DNA of 64,000 nt from Onchocerca volvulus (taxonomy: Eukaryota > Nematoda > Chromadorea > Rhabditida > Onchocercidae), in NCBI GenBank assembly GCA_000499405.2, contig HG738137.1, forward strand, positions 22,654,603 to 22,718,602, in the 5' to 3' direction. A program made the translations under genes and the position numbers. A model generated the notes under the pieces. It saw nothing but the letters and a program-made list of their open reading frames with translations. It was not told the DNA's origin and did no database searches. Shown in pieces: positions 24,313 to 36,370 of this stretch (positions are counted from its first letter, which is position 1; each line of letters begins with the position of its first letter).

Positions 24313-27276
24313 TTAATCACACTTTTTGCTGACTTCCATCGAAAGAACTTTTTTTCGCTGCTTAAGCATATACTTGTACATTTGCGGAAAACCTGAAAAA
24401 TTAACAATTAATTTTATTTTATTATGAGTTTGAAGAAATTCTCCAGTTCAAGCAAACTGAAATTTCGCTCAAGCAGTATTGATCGGAAAAATAGAAACAA
24501 AGTGTTAATCTTACAAATAAAATACTGGCCCATTATTGCAAATATAGATTTATTAAAAATTCATAAACTAATTACTCATAGCACAATTTCAGATCTGTAA
24601 AACTTCAGATGATCAACTGAACAAGATCAATTATTTAACAAAACAGAATGATCCCTCAAATATGATATCAGGAAAAAAGACTAGAACAACTCTTACAATG
24701 GAAAAGCAATTGTTGCATTTTTTTTTTTTTTTCAAATTTATACCTTCCTATCTCTATTTCCCTGTACTAATAAAGAATTCCAATTAAAGAAAATATGAGA
24801 TGAGAACTGAATAAACAAAGAATGCTAGATTAGTGTATTTGTGATTAGCAGCAGATTTACATCTCAAAACTAAATTAAAACTTGAAGAATTCAAAATCCA
24901 ATGAGTGATCAAACCTGGCGCATATAGAATAATATAGGCGATAAGATACCACCAGAAAGAGAAGCCAATATTAAATATATTTGGCAATTCCACAGTAAAA
25001 TGCTTTTTCGTACTGACCTGTATGATATCACTGTTAGATTAATGAATTAAGTAAATCAGTATATGGAAATCATTTGTATTTATTTATATTTATAGTATAA
25101 TACAATTCAAACCTTGACATCTTTCCAAAAAATGCTTGGAATATTAAGAGAAGAAAAAATGTTAAAAAAAATCACAAACTTCAGGAAGAGCGGCCAGGAC
25201 TACTAGAAGCTCACCACTTACACCCAGCGGATACAACGCAATAAAAAAAGAGTATCTGTAAATATCAAATAAGACTACAATTTTTTCTGCATCTGAATTT
25301 TACATAAATATTTTTCAACATCGCGATACATATAAATGAATGGATTAAAAAAAGAAAAGTTTAAGGGTAAAAGAAGCTGAGAACAAAATCTGCATTAAAA
25401 TTTCTTAAATGCAGTTTAAATCTTCTACTGTCACGTATTTTATGACAAAACTTGCCTTAGCCATGTATGAAGGTTTGATACAGCATTAGTTAAAGCAAGT
25501 GCATAATAACTGTACCGTACTACTTCGGTTACCGACCATGCCATCAATAAAAACAGTACACCAATACTTACTTGTGCCTAAAAATGAATGAAAGTTTGAA
25601 AGCATTTTAATTTGCTAAATTAAATGTATTAAAATACTTGAAACTCTCTAAAATTTTCAAGTACTTTATTTAATGAAAGAAACAATTCGGAAGCAAGGAA
25701 ACTGACGAATTTTATAAAATATTACAAATAGTCTGCGTTTGCTTTTATATTCCGATATTTTCGATCTGGTTCATTAAAGTATGAAAACATAAAAGAAAAG
25801 AATTTAAGACTGTGTATATTAAATACTAAATTTTATTACAAAAAATATATTAAAAAGAATGTTCTTCACAAAATATAAAAATATTTCTGTGTTAGCTATT
25901 GCAAATTTTTGGAAAATAATAGAAAAATTTAGAATCTTACCGATACAACCTTGTATAAGATGAGCCACACAAGCGTAACGCGTGAGAATAATTGCAGTGC
26001 TGTCGTTCCGACAGGTGATCGAACAAAACATGCAGCAGCATGAAAAATCTAGAGTAAAATTTTTTGGTATTATTTGCTCATCGATTTTTTTTTATTTTTA
26101 AATTTATTTTCTTTAATTTAGGCAAATATGAACTGGGAAATTCTGGAAATATATAGCTGCAGCAATTTTATAACGGAATTGCTGCAGTTATATATTTCTA
26201 GAATTTCCCAGTTTATATTTATAAAACAACATGACTTCTAATTGCAAACAACACTGTTTCTTAAATAAATTTTTTTGCTTTAGTTAAAAATAAAATACAT
26301 TTTGAGTGATGAACATACAAATAATGAAATTTGAAAACTGGGAAATCAAAATTAGAGACCCATGTTACTAGCTAAAATAAATATGGCTCGCTGAAGCTAG
26401 GAATTTTGAATTGTAATTATTTACAATGTCTGTCTAAGTTTTCAAACCAAAAATACTTCTGATTCATACGTACAATAACGATTTCACAATCTTAATTTTT
26501 CGTAATTAAGAACCAAAAGTCAATCATCATAAACCAAACCTCAAGTACTGCAGCTGTTTGGAAGATTTGTAGCTCTAACTCACATGACTGATATAGCTGT
26601 TGATAGCTTTCATTCCGTAATAAACCACGAAGAGTTTTCCATAAAATAACGCTCCATCTAAGGAAATAGAATTATGGGAAATTTACAAACTGAAATCTTC
26701 AAAAGATTTGATTCCATGCATAAAAAACAGACTTATTGATTAAATTGGAATAAATCATTTCTCCTTCTCCTACACTAGTCTAAAATACATTAATTTCTCA
26801 GATAAATTTTCAAGAATATTGTATAGAATTGGTGAATGTAAAAAAAAAAAAAAAGAAAAAAAAACAAAATTACCTAAACTTTTTGGATTTCCGAAGAAAT
26901 GATATCATGAAATGTAACGAAGGCCCATAGTATCACATTATTTATGATTCTTATTGATCATTCTCTATTAACATTTCATCATAAATCTTACTCATTTTTT
27001 TCTCTAATAACGAATTATAATGCTTTCTTCTCTAATCTTCAGTCTCTAATCTGAATTTTCTAGTTTTATTAGTAGCTATTTCTCTTCCAAAAACATGTTA
27101 TTTTCACCCATAATTGAAGAAAAAATCATAACATATCAGTTCAATCCAGAACTTTCCTATGCAATGCTAATTTCTTCCAGAAATATTAAAGAACTGGATA
27201 AATTCTGCAATAAAACTTACCCAAAACTCTGCAACACATTGTAGAGGAAAAGGTAAAATTGTACGGGCGTTAACAT
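24313..27276 (-). CDS. Very-long-chain 3-hydroxyacyl-CoA dehydratase (HACD/PHS1 family)
   Basis: Seven exons, 220 residues: 27276-27221, 26657-26540, 26048-25941, 25577-25456, 25255-25180, 25017-24915, 24392-24313. It catalyses the third step of very-long-chain fatty-acid elongation in the ER membrane. Family landmarks in order are QFYLFLYNVLQSFGW, LQIFQTAAVLEIFHAA, VTLVWLILYKVV, MAWSVTEVVRYSYY, ALYPLGVSGELL (catalytic Tyr143 and Glu150, seven residues apart as in PHS1) and NIGFSFWWYLIAYI, with a lysine-rich C-terminus that may serve ER retention. The fourth intron uses donor AG|GCAAGT at 25455-25454. A GT two bases downstream gives the wrong phase. A TTTCAG acceptor at 27321 upstream of the ATG suggests trans-splicing, and an in-frame stop lies between it and the ATG. 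Confidence 0.93.
26124..26220. repeat. Long hairpin (inverted repeat, arms about 44 bases)
   Basis: The left arm 26124-26167 and right arm 26177-26220 are reverse complements with only a few mismatches, around a loop of about 9 bases. The core contains AGCTGCAGCAATT facing AATTGCTGCAGTT. It lies in intron 2 of the HACD gene. Confidence 0.85.
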
Positions 27277-30200
27277 AACGTCCTTCGCAGCTCTTATCAC
27301 CAAACCACCACCTTATCACCCTGAAATAATAACAGGAAACCGTCACCATGCAATCACTTAGCCACTTCCCCCCTCTGCTCCCTAACCTCGCTTCCGACCT
27401 TTCAAAAAAAGATAATAAACTTCGTTTACGAGCGATCGTACGTTGCGGTATATTTAAGGTGGTCGAAGCGCGCAAGCAAAATAACCTTTGCTCTCGAGAA
27501 GAATCTTTGGCATGTTTGAGAGCAAAAGGTCAAATATTTTTAGAAAATGAGAGAGGGATCTGCTTATCTTTAGGAATGTCTTTTTGAATTGCATCTAAAC
27601 GATAATTTCTTATCATTAATTCTGACATCTCAAGATAAGTCGACTAGTATTATCAGTTTTACGTGTTACTTTTTTTTTTGACTAGTATGATGTATCCATC
27701 CTAGTCATATCATTAAATTAAGACACGCAGCATTCAGTAAAGAGCATTTCCTGATTGAAATTATATTTCAGAGACAATTTTATTTAACACTTTTATTCAA
27801 CTTCAACTAATGGACTAGTTTGGCTCGCAGTAGGATGAATAATTAATAAAAGGTAAAATGTTGAAATAAACTAAAGCAAACATTAGAGGATATTAGAGTA
27901 TGCGGTCGAATTATCCTCTTTTTTTTTTTTTTTTCTTTTTTGTGAGAGGAGAACGTGTAAAAATGTGGAAGTAATATTATTTTTTGGGAAATATAAGGAA
28001 GTCTGATTCTGTCAAGTTGCTGCTTGCTATGCTCATCCAAGTTTTAAACTTTGTTATTTGTTTATATCAGACACATCTCTTCATTTCTTTTATCCATAAT
28101 ATGCTCTCTTCAAGAAATCATTGGAAACATTATAATGATTTATTCCCGGCAGACACGCAAAAAATTTTCCACAACTAAACACTGCAAGTTATTATGTTAA
28201 CTTAGATAACGAAATTTTATATTTTATCCCACCGTTGTCCCTCGATCATTTAGTCCAGCATGCTGCCAAAATTATCGATTTTAGATTTTGATAAGATATA
28301 TTATATCTTATCTTAGTAGATTATATAAGATATATAATTATATTAAAATCAGATAAGATATGTAAGATATATTTGAAATTTTTTTTGGAAAAATTAGAAA
28401 AAAAATTTTTTTTATTGAGATATATCGTACATTTATAATATAATATGTATTATCCTTTTTTTTTTTCAAGGTATTAATATATAAATGATATTCTGTTTAT
28501 ATATAAAAATTTCTAATTTTTTCAAAGAAATTTCAAATGCTTAATAACCGGATCGTATTTCTTTCTTCTAGTCAATATTAACTTTTTCATTTTAAGTTTA
28601 TTCCCATATAAACAAAATATTTTTTTTTACTTAATTTTTTCGTTTACACTATCTTTTTATGGATTATTTAATTTTTTTTTTTAGCTTTTTCTCTTAAAAA
28701 AAAAATTATGTTATATAATAAAAGTTAACGAAAATAGTATGGAGTAATAATATTCTATTTTAAGGCTCATTTTTGCAATCGTAGCACATTAAAATGCATG
28801 TAAAGCTAAATGACTATTAATTTATCAAAATGATTAATATTGTAACCAATATAATATTATTACAAAGGTGGTGAGAGGTTTTTTCCGTGTCATTTATCAC
28901 TTGGTCAAAGATATGGCGAATAATCAATACTTTTTTTTTAAAAGCTTTTTTGAGATATTTTTGATTGCTTTGAGGTATTTTTTGATTGTTATATTACTTT
29001 AGCAAAACGTCCAACAAAATTTTCCATTAAAGAAAAATATTTTAGACAAAACTCATTAAAATGAATAACTAGCGATCATTATTTAACTTTATGAGCCAGA
29101 AAAGTAATTATTGTCTCAGCTATAAATATTTTATAAGAAATATGTTTTGGAGAAAGACATGTAGAAAATAACAAGTTATTTTTAAAATTTATACCCATAT
29201 AATTTTTTTTTTAAGATAGTGACAATAAAATGCTCTTGCTTTTCCAAATATCTTGCAATTCCAAGGCACCCAAATAACTTGCAGTTCGTCCCTTTTTTTT
29301 ATATGTAGCAGTGAATTTTTGATTTAAAATTTTCAATAACCAAAAAAGCAAAATGATATTTGAATGAAAAAGAAGAGTATGATAAAGAGTGAAGTGTAAG
29401 TGGAATTATTGAAAGTTGACATGAAATAACAACAAAGTAATAAACGTAATGGATGAAAATTGAACTAATGCCAGTATTCTAATCTTACATCAAACCAAAA
29501 TTTCATTTTTTTATGCTGCGTTATCATGTTTTACCCATCTTGGTTATAAAAGACTTCAAAAAAAAAGGAAAAAAAAAATATTTTGGTACTGTAACCTCAT
29601 CATTTCAATTCCCCATCTCATCTTTTTTCGAAGTTGAACTGGATAAATGTTGTTAAAGGACGGTAATGAATATTCTAAAGATTTCAAGCAAACTCCAAAT
29701 GATCGACAAGGCCAATCAATTATAATCATAAATAACACATGAATGGATTGAATAATGTGTATTGACGATAAAAAAAGCTCTGCATATGCATCAACATCAC
29801 GAGACTATTTCAATAAAGCTGATGATAATTATGTCAGAAGATCTCTTATCAAATTTTCAAGATACTTGTTTCAAGTATATTCGCGCCTGATGCAATTTAT
29901 AATCTGCAACGATGAATTTTATTTATGTGACAGGTTAGCATCCATGAAACATTAGGTAAGAAATTAATGTTATCATGAACAGATCAATATCATTGGCCGT
30001 ATTATTGTTATTTAACAAAACAAAAATAAATTTGAATTAAATTTTACAAATGGAAGTTTTGAAAGTACACTTTTAGAAATCAGTGAAGTGAATTGATCTA
30101 ATAATTGCAGCTAAACTTAATTTTTCGCATTTCACAACTTTTAAATCATCGTAGATGAAGTAATTTAGTTGATTTGCATAAAAAACAGGTGTAGATCAAC

Positions 30201-33200
30201 GATAGAAATGCCTAGAAAAGAGATAGATAATTCCTTTTAAATCTGCATTTTATTTACTTATAGATGATGCTGTCAAATGAAAAAAAAAAAAAAAAAAAAA
30301 AAAAAACCAATTATCTAAATAAGATAAATTAGTTTCTATCTGTTTTTACGGGAGAAATCCTTGTGTTTTCTTGAAAAATAATGGCAATATTAACTGAGCC
30401 AAAGAAGTAATATGTCACTTATGATTTGGTAATGAAGCTGAAGGTATATCGTATAGTAAACGATCATTAAGGTAACAATTACTTAGCAGACATAGAATTA
30501 CTACTATAAAAAGACAAATCCATACTAAATAAAAATACTTTTTGACTTCCTGTTAAGTGACGGTAGCTTTATATAAGGCGAAATCTCTTTTTTAATAAGT
30601 AAATGATCTTTGGAAACATTTTATAAAAACACTAATTTTAAGCCTTATTTTAATAATCGTTTTGCATCTACACTTCAATATGTCACATCTTTGTCATATT
30701 ACGATGTTGTGTGATTCATATAATTAGAAAATACACTATACCTTATTATTGCTTCCATTATTTCAATTTTTGTCATTTCCATTAATTTGCAATTTTGTTT
30801 GATTCAATTGAAGTGATAGTTCAATGTTCAATAAAATTTATTTTATCTTTGATATGAAGTGATGAAAAGATGCAACTCTTGTAGAAATATTGAAGTGTCG
30901 CTTTGAATTATATTTCATAAGGTATAGAAACGTTAGAAATCGAAAGTTTGTAATATATATGTCAATTAATTGCTTGATGATGACATTGCTGCTCTTTTTT
31001 TTCTGCAAAATAGAGAGTAATTTGATTATTGTGCATTAAACTTCATACTAATCTTCCTAAAATATCGAAATGTCACTTTGATTGAATCAAATTTTTTCCA
31101 ATTGATATAATTCACTTTCATTCACTCTTCTTCTCATGAATTAATAAAAATTAATACTTTGGAACTCATAATCAGAAAGAGTTTTTTTGTTAGTTTCGCA
31201 AACAAGAATGGGGACTTTTGCTGATATTAATTTTAGCTATTCTACTCTTGAGAGTCGTATCATAGAACTAACATTTTAAAATTCAAATATCAACATTAGT
31301 TTGCGTGACTTACGCAACAGATCGCATATAGAAATTTACTTTAATACTAACAAGTAATCTGAAAGTAATTTTGCATCGCAAATTTGATACTATATTTAGA
31401 GCACAAAAAATTTATATAAATTTATATTTGAAAAATCTAAGAATATGCCTCGCAGAAGCTAGTATGGGAACTTTCCAAGATTGTTTAAAGTGGTTTAATC
31501 AATAATAAAAATAATGCAATCCGAAATGCTAGCATTATTCCTTGGAACATAATGATCCTTAACTAATTCAAATGTGAACGATTTATAGAAATATTTCAAA
31601 TTTCTTTATTTTTTTTTCATCTCTTTTCATGTTTAAAATATTTTAAATCAGATCAAGTTTTTTAGATTGTCAAATTTAAAAATTTTTGTGAACTTTTTTT
31701 CAGAATTAACCGAATAAATCATGAAATTTTATTCTTTATATCTAAAAAAAATCAAATCTTTCATAGACTGCGTTAATAGAGCTTTTGAAAGGCTTCACAT
31801 CTATAAATCTTCATTGTAAATGCATATGATTTTTTGAAATTGCACTGGCACTTCCAAAGCTTTAATTAGACAATTTCACTTGAGTTGTTTCCCTGACCTT
31901 CAGAAAATGACTTTCTTATTCATTTATTTTCCATTTTTCTACTGCTTTTGCAACTGACCAAAAACTTCGGGTGGCTGAGATATGCATCCATGTAAGTGCA
32001 TACGCCTGAATTGCAATGTCTTTCAGCTATATCAGTTTCTAAGCAACAGTTAAAATAGAAATTCATAAAAGTTCTATTATGTTTTCAATGTCCTTAACTA
32101 CACCGGAAGCAATAAAATTGGATAGAATAGATAGGTTGACATTCGGAAACATAATTGCTTGTCTTGATATCATTTTACACGCATTGCAAAGCAAATTTTG
32201 ATTTAAGTTTAAAAAAACTTGGAAAATAAAGATTCGATTAGTTTTTTATAAATTTTAAAATTTGAATCAAATCTTTTCCATATTAGTTTGATAGCATACA
32301 TTGCTAATATTTCTGCGAAAAATCCCACTTGCATAAAAAATTATTTTTCACATTCAATGAATTACTTCTTTGACTGCCGTAAATCAATCATAAAACGAAA
32401 TAAGAAAATGAGATTTCAGAATTTCCATTTCGATATTTTATCCCTTTTTCTTTATCTGTTTAAATTTAAAAAATTTATCTATTTATAAGCAGAAAACTTG
32501 AAATGAAGTCTTAATGCTTTAGCGACTATTTTTTTTGAAATGTTTTTTGAAATGCAAAAAATTGAATTTTATTACCTTTCTCATTTTTATTAAAATTAAA
32601 AATTAATTTTTCAGACTTTCAATTGCGAAAAAGAGCTTTAAATTTTAATTGGAAATTTTACATTTCCTTGAGAATAAGAAAATCTTGGCCTTTTGGTAAA
32701 ATAACTGAGATGACGTTTAAATACATCACCATTGCTAATATATATTTGGCTTGATAACCGTTTGCTTCAAGCAAAACAACTTTTTATTCATATGGTATTT
32801 CTTTATTAAATTAATTTTCACTTTTATAGAAAGTTAATAACTAATTCGCTTATTTTCTTAACATCACTTAACACCTCTTAATCACTTTTCCTTTTTCCCT
32901 TCGCTATCACTTGTTTTATCCTTTGATAATAATGTTTTTAAAACAGCCAAAAAAGATGAAAACATTATTAAATGCAGGCATTTACACATAATTGAATCAA
33001 TAGTACCATTATTGTTACATATGAATTTCAGTATTTCCTTTCTCTTCCCATCTAATCGCTCAAAGTTGACAAATAGCGCGTAGTTTTGTTCTTCTGACTG
33101 TCCTAACAGAAAATTAAGAATCCTTCTTTTATTGCAGACGTTAGAATGAATGAATTTGAAAGATATGCCGATTTTTTTTTTTTGATATTTAATTTTTCGA

Positions 33201-33287
33201 CAAGCTTGTTTGTGATCGCAAAGTGAAAAGTGAACGAAATATTTTATTTCCAGAAATAGAAAACCTTCACCGAAGTTTTCATGCTCT
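27277..33287. other. Six-kilobase gene-poor stretch
   Basis: No exon chain, RNA gene or transposon protein could be recognised on either strand. The first part should hold the HACD promoter and 5' leader exon (to about 27320). Contents seen are a perfect 23-base palindrome (28290-28312), long T/A tracts including an A run at about 30279-30306, and general AT-rich sequence. The open frames at 27348-27587 (+) and 29755-29955 (+) have no domain or splice support. Confidence 0.5.
28290..28312. repeat. Perfect 23-base palindrome
   Basis: GATAAGATATA, one central T, then TATATCTTATC, followed by further imperfect copies of ATAAGATATA to about 28370. Could be a cruciform or a GATA-type site cluster. 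Confidence 0.75.
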
Positions 33288-35760
33288 ATGAAAACATGCC
33301 ACGGAGAAATGCGAGATGATCAGTAAGGATATCAACAGGAGCAAGTTTCTGAGCGTCAACATTAGCAACAGCAACAATTAAAGTTTCAATTTCATGGATA
33401 TGAAAAATTTATTGACCACTGCTTTTTACATATTCAGTAAATTTGTGATTAGGGCAGCACATACGCCACATACACCAAATTTTTCACCATGTACATTTCC
33501 ATCACCACTCTATCAACCTCTTCAGGTTGGTTATTTGTTTTGAAAATTTGGAAATTAATAAAACTTCAAGCATCTTTTTTTTAAACTATTTATAGCCACT
33601 ACTGATTATCTTCATGCTTTTGTTCACAAAATTTATTGGCATAAATGAAAAATGCAATAAAATATATTTTTAAACATTCAGTCGATTAAAATCTATGGAT
33701 CAAGGAATGTTTAATTTAGTTTCGTTCGTACTGCAATCTGATGCCTCATCTTCCGTTCATTTGTGATTTACATCAGCAACTCAGTGATTCTGGTTCCACA
33801 GTTATTCTGGAAGCATTCGAAAAATTCAAGTCAGTGCTGGTCAGAAATGATTCTTCGCTTGCATTGGGCATACTTGTTGGTAAGATGATTTTCGTTGAAT
33901 TTGATCACATTATTTTCAATTACGTTTGATAAATCAAAGGATAAAATTTTTGATAAATTTTTGCAGTTCTAAAGAAAATTATTATCTTATTTAAATTTAT
34001 TAACTTGAAAGCATATATTTATAAAAGTTTTTAATTAACATTTCTTATTCCATTTTATGTTTGCAAAAGACGGAATATTCCTTTATTGACACAAGGCTCA
34101 CAGCTTCATTTGATATGACAAAAAATTTTGAGGCGGAAACTTTGATAAAAACAATATTTAATTCACACTTTTCTGGGCAATTGAACTATTCAATTATGTC
34201 AGAATAATGTTCGCTTTGTTGATACCAGAAATTTATTGAAGTTATCTGCACGCCATAAAAGTCAATAATTCGAATATTTTACTTAAAAGTGCAGTAAAAG
34301 TTCATAATTTTAGTACGTCAGTTGGCACCTCCAACAAGTTCATCGATTGTGTACAGCAATAAACATGAGTATGGTTGCTTGTTTGATGATGAATACATTC
34401 ATATGAATGCCGAGAAGATACAGCAATTCGTGATTAGTGCTCGAACTTTTATAAAGGTAAAATAATACCTTAAGCAAAGGTCAGATTGTACCAGACATTC
34501 TATAGGTTAGAGATTTCGAAATTTCATTTAAAATTAGAAAAAGAATTAAAATTTTCAATGATACACTTTAGATTTATGCTTCGATTCTATATAAGCGTTG
34601 GTTTCTTGAGGATACAATCTACAATCAACCAAATATTCTAGCTATAATCATTCTTGATGGCTTAGTGAATGATGTTCGGAAACTACCTTATGTTAAAATT
34701 TACACTGGTTTGTTAATTTTTTGATGATAAAAATGAACATACTCACTTCATTTTGAAATGTTATCAGAATAAGAAGTAGAAGTAGTGAGAAGTGAGAACT
34801 TCAAAGATTTAAGAAGAAATGTCACTTTCGAAGCACACTAATCCTGATAAATTGATAATATGATAATTTATAGATTACGATTGCATATTTCCTCACTCAG
34901 ATTATCATCATGCATTTTTGCATGCTTGCAAATGGATACTTTCTGTTGCTACTGCATAGTTCCATCAATTTGTTACAGTATCGTTTCACTCACTTTTGAT
35001 GGATGATTATGTCAATCTGAGTCTAGCAGTCCTGTTGTCTATCGGTTGTCCCTAGATGGCATATTTCACCAACAATCTGACAGTTTGTCGAATTTCCTAT
35101 AATTCATGATTAATAAAATATTTTCAGATAACTTTCGGCTGCTTTCTTCAATGTTTAACATCCAATCGGAATGTGTAAACAATATTCTTCAAGGTAACAC
35201 TAATGACATCTCGAAATTTTTATTTTATTTTTAACCATCCAACTAGTAGAGAAAATGGAAGAATTAGGCGAATGCTCTTTAAAGACATCAAGATCAAGGC
35301 ATATTCATGCTTGTTGTTGGTTGTATCTGTTTCAATGTCGAATGATTGGACAATTACTATAAAGGAATAATTTCAAAACTAAAAGTTTCGAAAAACCATA
35401 AAAATCTCCAAAGACATAAAATTGAATCAATTTTTGACTTGCGAACAAAACGAACGGTAATTACTGTAAATGGTAATGAATAGAAGATGAGGTATAGGTT
35501 GGCCGTTGCATTTGGTAATCGCTGATCTGATCGAACAACTTGGTCATTCACTACGCGAATTCTGCCTTCTGGATGGTGGTTTCCGGTCACATATCGTGCC
35601 CTCCTGGGCCATCCATATATTTATCTTTTGCATTCTCTTATCATTCTTAGCAATTTTCATGGAATGGTACATTGTCAGGCGGAAAACACGTTACAAACGC
35701 GCAATTACTGGCATTCAATTGCATGTTAATAAAAGTAAAGCACATATTATTTTCTATTAA
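33288..35760 (+). CDS. Unrecognised protein with C-terminal transmembrane anchor
   Basis: Seven exons with consistent phases give 296 residues: 33288-33322, 33438-33525, 33720-33879, 34314-34456, 34572-34707, 35128-35193, 35498-35760. I do not recognise the family. The protein starts with a Pro/His/Thr-rich segment (HTPHTPNFSPCTFPSPLYQP), followed by predicted helical and mixed regions (DSGSTVILEAFEKFKSVLV, YNQPNILAIIILDGLVNDV, PLHLVIADLIEQLGHSL). One strong membrane helix, about residues 245-265 (AIHIFIFCILLSFLAIF), is followed by a basic tail (VRRKTRYKR). That order suggests a single-pass protein with its basic tail in the cytosol. A TTTCCAG acceptor at 33247-33253 could receive a spliced leader. 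The first 35-base exon is the least certain; translation could instead begin at the Met at 33741. AATAAA occurs at 35912-35917. Confidence 0.7.
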
Positions 35761-36252
35761 TTGGATAAGTACATACGTTGTTAACTATTTAGAATTATTT
35801 ATCAGTGATTTTTTTGTATATCAAAATGTATTTACTGTATCGATATCCGAAGTTTTCAACAGATATTTCTTCTATTATTAATAAGATTTTACATGAAATA
35901 TTAAATGTTTGAATAAAATACAGTTTTGTTCAACTTTTTGTTTTTGAACCAACCTTTACATCGTAACTTTCGATTCGGATTCCAGGATTTCATCAATGCA
36001 GGGATTTGAATCGAAAAGTTACCCCACTAAAGAAGCAGTAGCTCGATGTATAATCTGTCCGAACGTGGCTTCGTTTCATTTGTCATTGAAGCTAACAGAA
36101 TGATCGTTTAGTTCAGAACGATATTGTTGCAAAACAGAGATTCAGAAGTGAAGTCCGAATCCGACCCGCGATACTTTTTTATTTTTGTGAATAGGAAAAG
36201 GAGGTCGAGAAGTCTGCCTATCATTAAAACGCTTCAATCAGACGATGGATAA
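35761..36252. other. Short intergenic region
   Basis: Holds the 3' end of the upstream gene (AATAAA at 35912). A TTTT run on the minus strand near 36226-36229 may terminate polymerase III transcription of the tRNA. Confidence 0.5.
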
Positions 36253-36339
36253 CACCCGGAAGGTGGAATCGAACCACTCCGTCGCTAGACGGCTACAGGT
36301 TTGAAGCCTGCATCTCGGACCACCAAGATTCATCCAGGC
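36253..36339 (-). tRNA. tRNA-Sec (anticodon TCA)
   Basis: An 87-nt gene that folds as a eukaryotic selenocysteine tRNA. The acceptor GCCTGGA pairs with TCCGGGT (two G-U pairs), the long D stem is CTTGG/CCGAG, and the anticodon stem-loop CAGGCTTCAAACCTG exposes TCA. The long variable arm CCGTC/GACGG is perfect, the four-base T stem is GTGG/CCAC with loop TTCGATT, and the discriminator is G. The anticodon arm and variable arm are the near-invariant sequences of animal tRNA-Sec. An upstream TATA-like element (36363-36370) fits the unusual external promoter of this tRNA class. It would decode UGA as selenocysteine in selenoproteins such as thioredoxin reductase. Confidence 0.93.
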
Positions 36340-36362
36340 GTTGCACCACTTTCCAGCGCGCC

Positions 36363-36370
36363 ATTATGTA
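36363..36370 (-). promoter_or_regulatory. TATA-like box for tRNA-Sec
   Basis: TACATAAT on the minus strand, 24-31 bases upstream of the tRNA 5' end, the place where tRNA-Sec genes carry a TATA element. A proximal sequence element could not be identified by eye. Confidence 0.45.

Noticed and set aside
27167..27475. 102-codon minus-strand frame over the HACD start
   Set aside because: It overlaps the first HACD exon in another frame and lacks the family sequence.
29755..29955. 66-codon frame in the gene-poor stretch
   Set aside because: No domain, no splice partner; consistent with chance.
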